DNA of 64,000 bases from Chakrabartyella piscis (GTDB lineage: Bacteria > Bacillota > Clostridia > Lachnospirales > Anaerotignaceae): the NCBI GenBank assembly GCA_030067835.1, contig CP092441.1, positions 310,001 to 374,000 on the forward strand, in the 5' to 3' direction. This document shows, piece after piece, positions 8,366 through 20,323 of the stretch; within the stretch, counting starts at the first letter, position 1, and every line of letters begins with the position of its first letter. A model generated the notes under the pieces. It had not been told where the DNA came from. It saw only the letters and a list, made by a program, of their open reading frames with translations, and did no database searches. Position numbers and translations under genes: made by a program.

Positions 8366-8639
8366 TCTTTGACCCCCTTTCATATATTTGTGTTGGCATA
8401 ATATTGGGTTCATAATGTTTCTATTGTATCGTTGTAGTGGTGTTGTGTCAAGGAAGTATAGCAGTATATTCTTGGGAGGAATCATTTAGGCATTGTATCA
8501 GAAAAATATTAAAATAAATAGAGATGTTTCATTATGGCTGATGAGACATTGGTTCTATGAAAGACCTTTTGTGTTGGGATATGGTCATAAATTGACGGTT
8601 TTTACATATCATAAATCAGTAACCCTTTGAGGTGATGAT

Positions 8640-8819
8640 ATGAAAAGAATTGTGTTGATTTGGTTGTTGTATGTTTCCTTTGCGGTGGTGATATTGCCTG
8701 CATGGTTGACCTTATGTATGGGTGGCTTTGATACAAAAGAAGAAATGGTCTACAATGAAGAAGTGATTTATACAATGGAAATGGAAGAAACCATACCAAT
8801 AGAAAAAAATCTTTTGTAA
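8640..8819 (+). CDS. 59-residue membrane-anchored protein, possible truncated SpoIID remnant
   Basis: A short gene not long enough for standard calling: 59 codons, ATG at 8640, TTGAGGTGATG upstream as ribosome site, TAA stop. Residues 1-28 form one membrane segment (IVLIWLLYVSFAVVILPAW) after MKR, much like the N-terminal anchor of SpoIID. An acidic tail of about 30 residues follows. It sits directly upstream of the SpoIIQ-like gene, the place SpoIID takes in many spore-formers, but the amidase body (about 300 residues) is absent. It could be a pseudogene or a small membrane peptide kept in its own right. A possible sigma-E-like promoter is TCATAAA (8585-8591), with CATATCAT 13 bases downstream. 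Confidence 0.55.
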   Translation: MKRIVLIWLLYVSFAVVILPAWLTLCMGGFDTKEEMVYNEEVIYTMEMEETIPIEKNLL

Positions 8820-8874
8820 TTATTTGCATAAACCAGAAAACCAATGGCAACAATAGCATTGGAGGTGTATGTAA

Positions 8875-9555
8875 ATGAAAAAAGCAAATTTACCAGTTAT
8901 GATGACCATTGGCACATGTTTTTGTGTCATGGCAGTGGGTGCTGGCGTTATGTTCCAAGAAGCAAAGGTGGAAGATATTCCAGAAACCACAGAGCAACAA
9001 CGTATCATCATTGAGAAAGAAGATGTGGCAATTCCACAAACCAGTCAAGCGGTGACCAGTACACAAACAGAGTCTTTGGACACAGAAGCTGTGGAGGGTG
9101 TGGAAGAAGTGGATGCAACCACCACAACAGCATTGGCATCAGATCCATTGGCATTTGTGTTTCCTGTGGATGGGGATGTGGTTATGACCTATAGTGTGGA
9201 AACAGCGATTTTTGATCCAACATTGGCACAATATCGAACCAATGATAGCATCAGCTTGTCAGCAGCAGTTGGCACAGAGGTCTATGCATCTGAAACAGGT
9301 GTGGTCAAAGAAATTCAAAAAGATGAACAACGTGGCACAAGTCTTGTGGTTGCCCATGCAGATGGCTGGTTGACTACATACAGTCAGTTGGCAGCAGACA
9401 TTTCTGTTTCTGTCGGTGAAACTGTATCCAAAGGTCAAAAACTAGGCACTGTAGGCGAACCCACAAAATATACCATTGCATTGGGGGAACATTTGGAATT
9501 TGCAATGGAACAAGATGGAGTATCTCAAAATCCGGAAGCGGTGGCTACGAAGTAA
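8875..9555 (+). CDS. SpoIIQ-like membrane-anchored M23 (LytM) protein, catalytically degenerate
   Basis: A 226-residue protein with an N-terminal membrane anchor (residues 8-27), a low-complexity Thr/Glu linker to about residue 90, and a LytM/M23 domain (about 95-215). The zinc ligands of active M23 peptidases are lost: the HxxxD motif position reads YRTNDSISL, and the usual HLHF is HLEF. This is the pattern of SpoIIQ, which works as a structural partner in the channel between forespore and mother cell. It follows a SpoIID-like remnant, which fits a sporulation locus. GGAGGTG precedes the ATG. Assignment to SpoIIQ rather than another inactive LytM protein rests on size, anchor and context. 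Confidence 0.7.
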   Translation: MKKANLPVMMTIGTCFCVMAVGAGVMFQEAKVEDIPETTEQQRIIIEKEDVAIPQTSQAVTSTQTESLDTEAVEGVEEVDATTTTALASDPLAFVFPVDGDVVMTYSVETAIFDPTLAQYRTNDSISLSAAVGTEVYASETGVVKEIQKDEQRGTSLVVAHADGWLTTYSQLAADISVSVGETVSKGQKLGTVGEPTKYTIALGEHLEFAMEQDGVSQNPEAVATK

Positions 9556-9597
9556 TTGCAGTATCCTAAGCAAGTGAAATTATAAAATATTATGTCC

Positions 9598-9739
9598 CTT
9601 TTCAAGATAAGTGTGTCCGTGGAAACCACCTGCCACGGGCTACCATATAGGGTGGCACCTGTGGTGTGCACTCAGCAAGATGTAGGGGTGACCTGTGGTT
9701 GCCCGTTGTTTCTGGCATAGTAACACTTATCTTAAAAGG
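9598..9739. repeat. Inverted-repeat element, family B like, with a REP palindrome inside
   Basis: CTTTTCAAGATAAGTGT at the left end and ACACTTATCTTAAAAGG at the right end are near-perfect inverted repeats about 142 bp apart. Inside are a GC-rich palindromic stretch (9615-9655) and a REP-like GTAGGGGTGACC...GGTTGCCCG (9682-9705). It fills most of the gap before the macro-domain gene. Confidence 0.7.
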
Positions 9740-9832
9740 AGAAATATTGTTGCTGAAATCACAAGTTTCGACAAAATCCCTTTACTTTTTCAGTCAAAAG
9801 GACTAAAATAAAGTCAGGAAAGGGGTGCTCAT

Positions 9833-10336
9833 ATGAAACGGATTACAGTGACCAAAGGCAATATTGCAAAAGTGGAAATGGATGCCATTGTCAATGCTGC
9901 AAATACTTCACTTTTGGGTGGAGGTGGTGTGGATGGAGCCATTCATCGAGCTGCTGGTGGCGAATTGTTGGAGGAATGTATCACATTAGGTAGTTGCAAA
10001 ACAGGTGAAGCCAAAATCACAGGCGGGTACCAGTTGAAAGCCAAGTATGTGATTCATACACCAGGTCCCATTTGGCGTGGTGGTAAATGGCAAGAAAAAG
10101 AATTGCTTGCAAATTGTTATCGCAATTGTCTGGAGATTGCAGTTGCACATAATGTGAAAACCATAGCATTTCCTTCCATTAGCACAGGTGTATATCGCTT
10201 CCCTGTGGATTTGGCAGCACAGATTGCTGTGGCAGAAATGCGGAAATTTTTGGCAACCAACAATACTTTGGAAGAAGTGCGTGTGGTGTGCTTTGATGAT
10301 GAAACCAAACAGATTTATAAAAAAGAATTGGAATAA
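9833..10336 (+). CDS. Macro-domain protein (O-acetyl-ADP-ribose deacetylase type)
   Basis: A 167-residue single macro domain, full length for the YmdB/TARG-like class, which hydrolyses O-acetyl-ADP-ribose or removes ADP-ribose from proteins. Signature segments are VDAIVNAANTSLLGGG-like (residues 17-33), the GVDGAIHRAAG ligand loop right after it, and FPSISTGVYRFP near residue 118, the distal-ribose/phosphate loop. No partner toxin gene is adjacent. AAAGGGGTG precedes the ATG, and a TTTACT/TAAAAT pair with a 17-base spacer (9781-9809) is a plausible promoter. A terminator follows immediately. Confidence 0.92.
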   Translation: MKRITVTKGNIAKVEMDAIVNAANTSLLGGGGVDGAIHRAAGGELLEECITLGSCKTGEAKITGGYQLKAKYVIHTPGPIWRGGKWQEKELLANCYRNCLEIAVAHNVKTIAFPSISTGVYRFPVDLAAQIAVAEMRKFLATNNTLEEVRVVCFDDETKQIYKKELE

Positions 10337-10343
10337 GTGCAAA

Positions 10344-10368
10344 GGGACTCGAAATGAGTCCTTTTTTT
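10344..10368 (+). terminator. Intrinsic terminator of the macro-domain gene
   Basis: GGACTC, 5-base loop, GAGTCC, then seven T. Confidence 0.85.
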
Positions 10369-10382
10369 GATGGGGAAATTAT

Positions 10383-10556
10383 GGACATCCGCAAGGGGCA
10401 TCCCTACATTCCTTGATGAATTTGAAACGTAGGGGCGATTCACGATCGATCGTTGTACCATAAACCAACGGACACCCGCAAGGGGCTCCCTACATTCCAC
10501 GATGAATTTGAAACGTAGGGGCGATTCGCGAATCGCCCGCTATACCATAAACCATG
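10383..10556. repeat. Tandem duplication of an 87-bp unit holding REP palindromes
   Basis: Unit 1 starts GGACATCCGCAAGGGG at 10383 and unit 2 GGACACCCGCAAGGGG at 10470. Each holds CCCTACATTCC, then CGTAGGGGCGATT, and ends CCATAAACCA. The second unit carries an intact palindrome (GTAGGGGCGATTCGCGAATC with closing GCCCG, 10515-10540); the first has a damaged one (10429-10455). The following 10557-10854 stretch is AT-rich leader for the symporter gene; I see no clear feature in it. Confidence 0.75.
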
Positions 10557-10854
10557 GACAAAAAAAGAAACATTCTCCTATTGCAAAATGCCAATAAATA
10601 CTGTAAAATAAAGGTTCTTGACGAAAACACTTGTGCAAAGGCAACACCGCATAACCCGTAATCACAATCTTTAAGGCTTATTTTCCTGTCATAACAACCA
10701 AAAAGCCTCGATGATATATCCGATATCACCTGCGTTTTTTAGTAATTATGACAAAAAAATATTCTCTTAAATCTTGCGATTAGAATTATGAGGTGTTGCC
10801 TTAAATGTTTTCTCAATATGGACAAATTGGTATAGAGTAGGAAAGGATGAAAAT

Positions 10855-12054
10855 ATGAAGGAAAAGAAAAAGTTGCCCTTAGCGGCATGGATATTTATGG
10901 GGTTGGTATTGGGTATTGTCACAGGGATTTGTTTGATGGGATCGCCAGAAATTGCCACCACATACATCAAACCTTTTGGGACATTGTTCTTGAATTTGAT
11001 TAAATTCATTGTGGTACCCATTGTGTTGTTCTCCATTATGGTGGGTGTCATTTCCATGAAAGACATTCGCAAAGTGGGTAAAATTGGCGCCAAAACAGTT
11101 GGTTTTTACATGTGTACTACAGCTGTGGCAGTGGTCATTGGTTTGGCTTTGGGCAATGCAAGCAAAGGGATTTTTGAAACCATTTCCACAACTGGATTGG
11201 AATATACTGCAACGGAAGCGCCTAGTTTCATCGATACGTTGGTGAATATCTTCCCAAGCAATATCATTTCACCTATGGCAAATACAAATATGTTGCAAGT
11301 CATTGTCATTGCGTTGTTCTTTGGTTTTGGCGTCATTTCTGTTGGCGAAAAGGGCAAAGCATTTGCGGAATTTGCAGAAAGTGCCAATGCAGTTTCTATG
11401 ATGATTATGGATACCATCATCAAATTCAGTCCTGTGGGTGTTTTTTGTTTGATTACACCTGTTGTTGCTGAAAATGGTGCAGGCATCTTGGGGAATTTGG
11501 CAGCAGTATTGTTGGTTGCTTATGTGGGCTATCTGTTGCATATGATTGTGGTGTATTCCATATCTGCAAAGGTGTTTGCAAAGATTAGTCCATTGCGATT
11601 CTTCAAAACAATGGCGCCTGCAATGATTATGGCGTTTTCCAGTGCTTCTTCTGTGGGCACATTGCCACTCAATTTGGAATGTGTTGAAAAAATGGGTGCA
11701 AAGAAGGATGTTGCCAGCTTTGTGTTGCCACTTGGTGCAACCATCAATATGGATGGGACTGCGATTTACCAAGGTGTGTGTGCCATCTTCATTGCAAGTT
11801 GTTATGGTTTGGATTTGACTTTGGCGCAACAGCTCACCATCATTTTGACAGCAACTTTGGCATCCATTGGTACAGCAGGTGTACCAGGTGCTGGTATGAT
11901 TATGTTGGCAATGGTGTTGCAAAGCGTGAATTTGCCCATTGAAGGCATTGCGCTTGTGGCTGGTATCGATCGTATCTTCGATATGGGACGTACTGTGGTC
12001 AACATTACAGGCGATGCTGCGTGTACTTTGGTGGTGTCAAAAACAGAAGCTTAA
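10855..12054 (+). CDS. Dicarboxylate/amino acid:cation symporter (DAACS family)
   Basis: A 399-residue member of the GltP/DctA/SstT family, which imports glutamate, aspartate, C4-dicarboxylates or serine/threonine with Na+ or H+. It has about eight membrane segments. Both re-entrant loop motifs are visible: the serine-rich AFSSASSVGTLPLN near residue 262 and, later, ATLASIGTAGVPGAG near residue 338. LPLGATINMDGTAIYQG (about 287-303) carries the NMDGT cation/substrate motif, and the last helix has DRIFDMGRTVVNITGD. The substrate cannot be settled from sequence by eye. It appears monocistronic with its own terminator. Confidence 0.9.
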   Translation: MKEKKKLPLAAWIFMGLVLGIVTGICLMGSPEIATTYIKPFGTLFLNLIKFIVVPIVLFSIMVGVISMKDIRKVGKIGAKTVGFYMCTTAVAVVIGLALGNASKGIFETISTTGLEYTATEAPSFIDTLVNIFPSNIISPMANTNMLQVIVIALFFGFGVISVGEKGKAFAEFAESANAVSMMIMDTIIKFSPVGVFCLITPVVAENGAGILGNLAAVLLVAYVGYLLHMIVVYSISAKVFAKISPLRFFKTMAPAMIMAFSSASSVGTLPLNLECVEKMGAKKDVASFVLPLGATINMDGTAIYQGVCAIFIASCYGLDLTLAQQLTIILTATLASIGTAGVPGAGMIMLAMVLQSVNLPIEGIALVAGIDRIFDMGRTVVNITGDAACTLVVSKTEA

Positions 12055-12113
12055 TTCTTATGTGCAAAAGCTACAAAACATAAAATGCAATTAAATAGGA
12101 AGAAACAGTAAAT

Positions 12114-12138
12114 TAAGCGGTCATATGATCGCTTTTTT
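12114..12138 (+). terminator. Intrinsic terminator of the symporter gene
   Basis: AAGCGGTCA pairs with TGATCGCTT around a short loop, then a T run. Confidence 0.75.
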
Positions 12139-12205
12139 TATTGAAAAATATTGATATCACAGGTTTGTATGATATATTCACTTTAATTACAAATCACCAC
12201 GCATC

Positions 12206-12283
12206 GTAGGGGATAGGTTTACTTAAATTGATGCTGAAACCAGAAAAGCACTTCACATTGTAGGGGATAGGTTCCCTATCCCG
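12206..12283. repeat. REP-like palindromes upstream of the rRNA operon
   Basis: A half copy, GTAGGGGATAGGTTT, starts at 12206. A complete one at 12260-12283 reads GTAGGGGATAGG-TT-CCTATCCC. From 12284 to 12640 I see no gene and no further structure I can support. Confidence 0.7.
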
Positions 12284-12650
12284 AATCTCCAAATCCCTTA
12301 ATTGAATCATATTTTGCGGGCAATGGCGTCCCAGGCATCCTGCAAAATCCTGTAACCGCATAACTTACTGCATCCAATAACCTTGCAAAAACAACCCTTT
12401 TATCTATTTCGACGATATTGAACTTTGTCCAAACTATCTAAAAACGTGGGTTTTGCTGCAATTCAAGGCTTTTCAAGACAAATGAGTGATTTTGGGTGAA
12501 ATGAAGCATAATTCTCAATATATAGGGGATGCATGGTGGTTGTAGCGGCTTATATGGTTGAAAACCCTTGATTTCAAAGGCTTTGCGGGGATTGGGAATA
12601 TATGGATAAAATGACCTGTGAAAAAAATAGTAGAAATTTGAAAAAAAGTG

Positions 12651-12919
12651 TTGACAATTCCCAGAAAGCGTGTATAATTAAACAAGTCGCTAAGAGATGC
12701 GAGGCACGGAAGTCGCAAAGAGCAACTCGACATAGCTTGAACGTGAGTTTGAAGAAGCTTAAAAGAATTTGAAAATAAATAAAAAAGTTCTTGACAAGTT
12801 ATGGTAAAAGTGATAAACTAATATTCGCTGACAACGAAAGTTGCTGCGAGACAAGCACAAAAAACTTTCTAAAAAAAGTAAAAAAAGTGCTTGACAAACA
12901 AAACAAAGTTTGATACAAT
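12651..12919 (+). promoter_or_regulatory. Three tandem sigma-A promoters of the rRNA operon
   Basis: P1: TTGACA 12651-12656 with TATAAT 12673-12678 (16-base spacer). P2: TTGACA 12791-12796 with TAAACT 12814-12819 (17). P3: TTGACA 12891-12896 with TACAAT 12914-12919 (17). Each is followed by GC-richer leader with short complementary arms such as TCGCTAAGAGATGCGA. Multiple strong promoters are usual for rRNA genes. The final 200 bases are AT-rich leader up to 16S. Confidence 0.9.
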
Positions 12920-13124
12920 AATCTAGCTGCTGAAACAGTGGCAAGCAAATGTAACAAACAAAATGAAGATTGATCCTTGAAAACTGAACAGTATGTAAAG
13001 AATAAACACAACCCATAGTCAATTCGATATCTATATGATATCAAATAAAACTAAAAGATTTTGTTGGTTTCGAAAAAACCATCACTAGCCAGATAAAGAA
13101 ATTTATGCTGGTCAGATTAAACTT

Positions 13125-14652
<1,528 letters not shown>

Positions 14653-14730
14653 TGGAGTATTGGTTGAATATTCATATATACTGTTTGGTTTTGAAGGATT
14701 ACCTTCAAGAAAAAAAGCAAAAATAATAAC

Positions 14731-14853
14731 ATCTTCGGTGATGATGCGCTCAGGGGACACATCCGTTCCCATTCCGAACACGACGATTAAGACCTGAGCG
14801 GTCGATGATACTTGGTGGGCAGCTGCCTGGGAAAGTAGATGGTCGCCGAAGTC
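14731..14853 (+). rRNA. 5S ribosomal RNA, placed between 16S and the spacer tRNAs
   Basis: The conserved CCGTTCCCATTCCGAACACG lies at 14761-14780, and the terminal stem is CTTCGG with CCGAAG. Domain GATGATACTTGGTGGGCAGC also fits. It lies 80 bases after 16S and before tRNA-Ile, and no second 5S follows the 23S gene. Ends are approximate. Confidence 0.93.
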
Positions 14854-14860
14854 CTATTAT

Positions 14861-14934
<74 letters not shown>

Positions 14935-14990
14935 CTGTTATAATTTTATAACAAATCAGCGTAAAATCAACAAATTGAATAAAACTTTAT

Positions 14991-15063
14991 GGGGGTTTAG
15001 CTCAGCTGGGAGAGCACCTGCCTTGCACGCAGGGGGTCGCAAGTTCGAACCTTGTAATCTCCA
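14991..15063 (+). tRNA. tRNA-Ala (TGC)
   Basis: Acceptor GGGGGTT/AATCTCC with two G-U pairs, anticodon loop CTTGCAC, T-loop AGTTCGAACC. CCA is not encoded. The next 273 bases up to 23S are AT-rich spacer with a long imperfect stem expected around the 23S precursor. Confidence 0.95.
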
Positions 15064-15336
15064 TTCACCAACATTTACAACGTGAATGATTGGTATGCAC
15101 CTTGAAAACTGAATACAAGAAAAAGAGTCAATTATTGAGAAAGATTTATCTTTTTCATAATTATCGAGAAAAAAGAAACAACCTTCTCATAGTAGAGTCG
15201 TCTATTATGAAGAAGAAAAATATCAAAAAAATTGTAGTATCGCTACTACAAAACATTCCAAATGAACAAAGCTGTTACACGCAAGTGTGATAGACCGTTT
15301 TCTTCTTTAAACTAATTATTGAAGGAAACTACAAAT

Positions 15337-18234
<2,898 letters not shown>

Positions 18235-18279
18235 AAAGCAATTTGGAGTCACAGAAGTGACAAAAAGGTCAACAAAGTG

Positions 18280-18308
18280 TTGACAAAATCGATAATTAAT
18301 TGTACAAT
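18280..18308 (+). promoter_or_regulatory. Promoter for the downstream tRNA cluster
   Basis: TTGACA 18280-18285 and TACAAT 18303-18308 with a 17-base spacer, between 23S and tRNA-Trp. It gives the three tRNAs a supply independent of the rRNA promoters. Confidence 0.8.
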
Positions 18309-18359
18309 AGTTCTTGTGTTCAGTTTTGAAGGTGTAGGAACAACAAAACACTTTTTTAT

Positions 18360-18435
18360 AGGGGTGTAGTTCAGTTGGTAGAACGTTGGTCTCCAAAACC
18401 AAATGTCGAGGGTTCGAGTCCTTTCGCCCCTGCCA
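18360..18435 (+). tRNA. tRNA-Trp (CCA)
   Basis: Acceptor AGGGGTG/CGCCCCT, anticodon loop CTCCAAA, T-loop GGTTCGAGTCC. The 3' CCA is encoded, unlike the other tRNAs here. Confidence 0.95.
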
Positions 18436-18444
18436 TTAAATTTT

Positions 18445-18518
<74 letters not shown>

Positions 18519-18552
18519 CTTATTAATTTCATATTTGAATCAACTGTTATGT

Positions 18553-18625
18553 GGGAGTTTAGCTCAGCTGGGAGAGCATCTGCCTTACAAGCAGAGGGTC
18601 ACAGGTTCGAGCCCTGTAACTCCCA
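18553..18625 (+). tRNA. tRNA-Val (TAC)
   Basis: Acceptor GGGAGTT/AACTCCC, anticodon loop CTTACAA, T-loop GGTTCGAGCCC. CCA is not encoded. Confidence 0.95.
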
Positions 18626-18633
18626 TAACATTG

Positions 18634-18665
18634 GAAAGACAATCTTAAATGGTTGTCTTTTTTTA
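18634..18665 (+). terminator. Intrinsic terminator of the rRNA/tRNA operon
   Basis: AAAGACAA pairs with TTGTCTTT around a 10-base loop, then a T run. Confidence 0.85.
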
Positions 18666-18769
18666 TGTAGAAAATAGATTTAGAGAGTTATATTTTTCGA
18701 TATAACGATTTTTTCAAACGAATCAAATTTACCGCATAACAAACACGAAATACACAAATTAGAAATCAT

Positions 18770-18845
18770 CGGTATTTCTGGGGCATTTTATTTCAAACAA
18801 AGCTGTTTTTCAAAACATCAATTAAGTTTGTCTATAGCATTTTTG
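18770..18845. repeat. Direct repeat upstream of the crotonase gene (copy 1)
   Basis: About 76 bp starting CGGTATTTCTGGGGC and ending TATAGCATTTTTG. It is about 80% identical, by eye, to 19817-19893 in the same orientation. The shared core AAAGCTGTTTTT is perfect. It lies 90 bases before the gene. Confidence 0.8.
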
Positions 18846-18935
18846 AAGTGGAACCATCATATGAATATGTAAAAATAAAATAGGTATACTAGCATTGTCA
18901 GTCAAAATACAGAAAACCGAAGGAGATTTTTGAAT

Positions 18936-19772
18936 ATGTATACCACATTTAAAACAAACAAAAAAGATAGCGTACTTTATGTAACTTTTGATTTTCCACC
19001 TGTCAACATCCAAGGTGTTCCAATGATTGCAGATTTGAATAGGCTTTGTGATGAATTGGAAAACAATCGAGAAATCAAAGTTGTGGTGTTTCAATCGGCA
19101 AATCCAGAAATTTTTATTGCACATACGGATATTGATATGCTGCAAAATTTATCCGAGGAGCCTGTGCCGATGGAACAGGTGAAATTATCACCGCTGCAAA
19201 TGGCATTGAATCGTATCGCAAAATTGCCACAAGCAACTATTGCAAAAATCGAAGGCATGGCGAGAGGTGGTGGACATGAGCTTGCTTTGGCTTGTGATAT
19301 GAGATTTGCAGCGAGAGGAAAAGCTGTATTCATGCAAATGGAAGTTGGGATGGGAGTTTTGCCCTGTGGTGGTGGTTCCTCTCGTATGGCAAGGCAAACT
19401 GGCCTTGGAAAAGCTTTGGAAATCATACTTTCTGCACAAGATTTCGGTGCAGATGAAGCAGAACAATTTGGCACAATCAATAGAGCATTGGATCCGTATG
19501 AAATCACAGAGTATGTAGACAAACTTGCAACAAGGATTTCTAAATTTCCAAGTGCTTCCATCGAAAATTGCAAAAGGATGGTATATGCTTCTATTGATAT
19601 GCCCATTGAGGATGCACTTTTGCATGAAGATTACCATTTATATCAATGTACAAGCCAAACATCGGCAGTTGAGAGATTCAAACAAGCTGCAAAAACTGAT
19701 TTTCAAGATAGTTTGGAAAATCAAAGAAACTTTGAACCCTTATTGATGACCATGCAAAATAATGAAGCGTAA
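18936..19772 (+). CDS. Enoyl-CoA hydratase/isomerase (crotonase) family protein
   Basis: A 278-residue crotonase-superfamily protein acting on a CoA thioester. The oxyanion-hole region GMARGGGHELALACDMRFAA lies near residues 106-125, and MEVGMGVLPCGGGSSR follows with one of the two usual acid residues kept (E in MEVG). The other glutamate of classical hydratases appears replaced by glycine in ARGKAVF, so a plain hydratase is doubtful. I chose ATG at 18936; TTG at 18930 is possible, as AGGAG lies at 18921-18925. No fatty-acid operon is adjacent. The gene is bracketed by direct repeats of about 77 bp, so it may have been inserted here. Confidence 0.85.
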   Translation: MYTTFKTNKKDSVLYVTFDFPPVNIQGVPMIADLNRLCDELENNREIKVVVFQSANPEIFIAHTDIDMLQNLSEEPVPMEQVKLSPLQMALNRIAKLPQATIAKIEGMARGGGHELALACDMRFAARGKAVFMQMEVGMGVLPCGGGSSRMARQTGLGKALEIILSAQDFGADEAEQFGTINRALDPYEITEYVDKLATRISKFPSASIENCKRMVYASIDMPIEDALLHEDYHLYQCTSQTSAVERFKQAAKTDFQDSLENQRNFEPLLMTMQNNEA

Positions 19773-19816
19773 ATGTAACAAGAGGGTGCAGTTCATCTCT
19801 AATTTTCAAATGACTT

Positions 19817-19893
19817 CGGCATTTTTAGGGCTTTTTATCTCGAAAAAAGCTGTTTTTTGAAATATCAATTTCAGTTTATTTATTGCATTTTTG
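19817..19893. repeat. Direct repeat downstream of the crotonase gene (copy 2)
   Basis: Starts CGGCATTTTTAGGGC and ends TTATTGCATTTTTG. Partner of 18770-18845. Confidence 0.8.
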
Positions 19894-19900
19894 CATACTA

Positions 19901-19933
19901 CCACTGTATCTCCCACCAATACAGTGGTTTTTT
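19901..19933 (+). terminator. Intrinsic terminator after the crotonase gene
   Basis: CCACTGTAT and ATACAGTGG form a perfect 9-bp stem, followed by six T. Confidence 0.9.
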
Positions 19934-19986
19934 ATGCTTAAAATGAAGAAAGAAATCAATTTCATATAAAAATTATCAACCCTAAA

Positions 19987-20036
19987 AAGTTGTTAGGTGT
20001 GAGGTCAACTATCCTTCAGCCTAACAGCTTTTTTTA
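19987..20036 (+). terminator. Orphan terminator-like hairpin
   Basis: GTTGTTAGG and CCTAACAGC pair around a loop of about 20 bases, followed by seven T. No gene ends directly before it, so it may end a short untranslated RNA or back up the preceding terminator. The following 20037-20240 holds nothing I can name. TTGACA (20243-20248) with TAGCAT 17 bases later is a weak promoter candidate for the kinase gene. Confidence 0.5.
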
Positions 20037-20323
20037 TTTATCGGGAAGGAGGGTATCAATGAATACAAACTGAAAACGTGTGATATCACCAATTTCAGCG
20101 TGTATTCCAAGTGATGTACCAACTTTTTTTGTGTTGTAAACAAGAAATTGGTGCTTATGGGAATATGTGACTTTATATGGAAAATAATGGGATTTTGATG
20201 TTATTTTTTGTGAATTATTGTTGAAATTGTGTGTTGTTTTATTTGACAAACAAAACAACTAGGTATAGCATTAAACTATATAAAATTGTAGGGATATGAC
20301 CGTTGCAAAGGGGTGAGTGCACC

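Noticed and set aside
10337-10729. Several 60-80 codon minus-strand frames near the tandem duplication
   Set aside because: They run through palindromic repeats and a terminator and lack ribosome sites.
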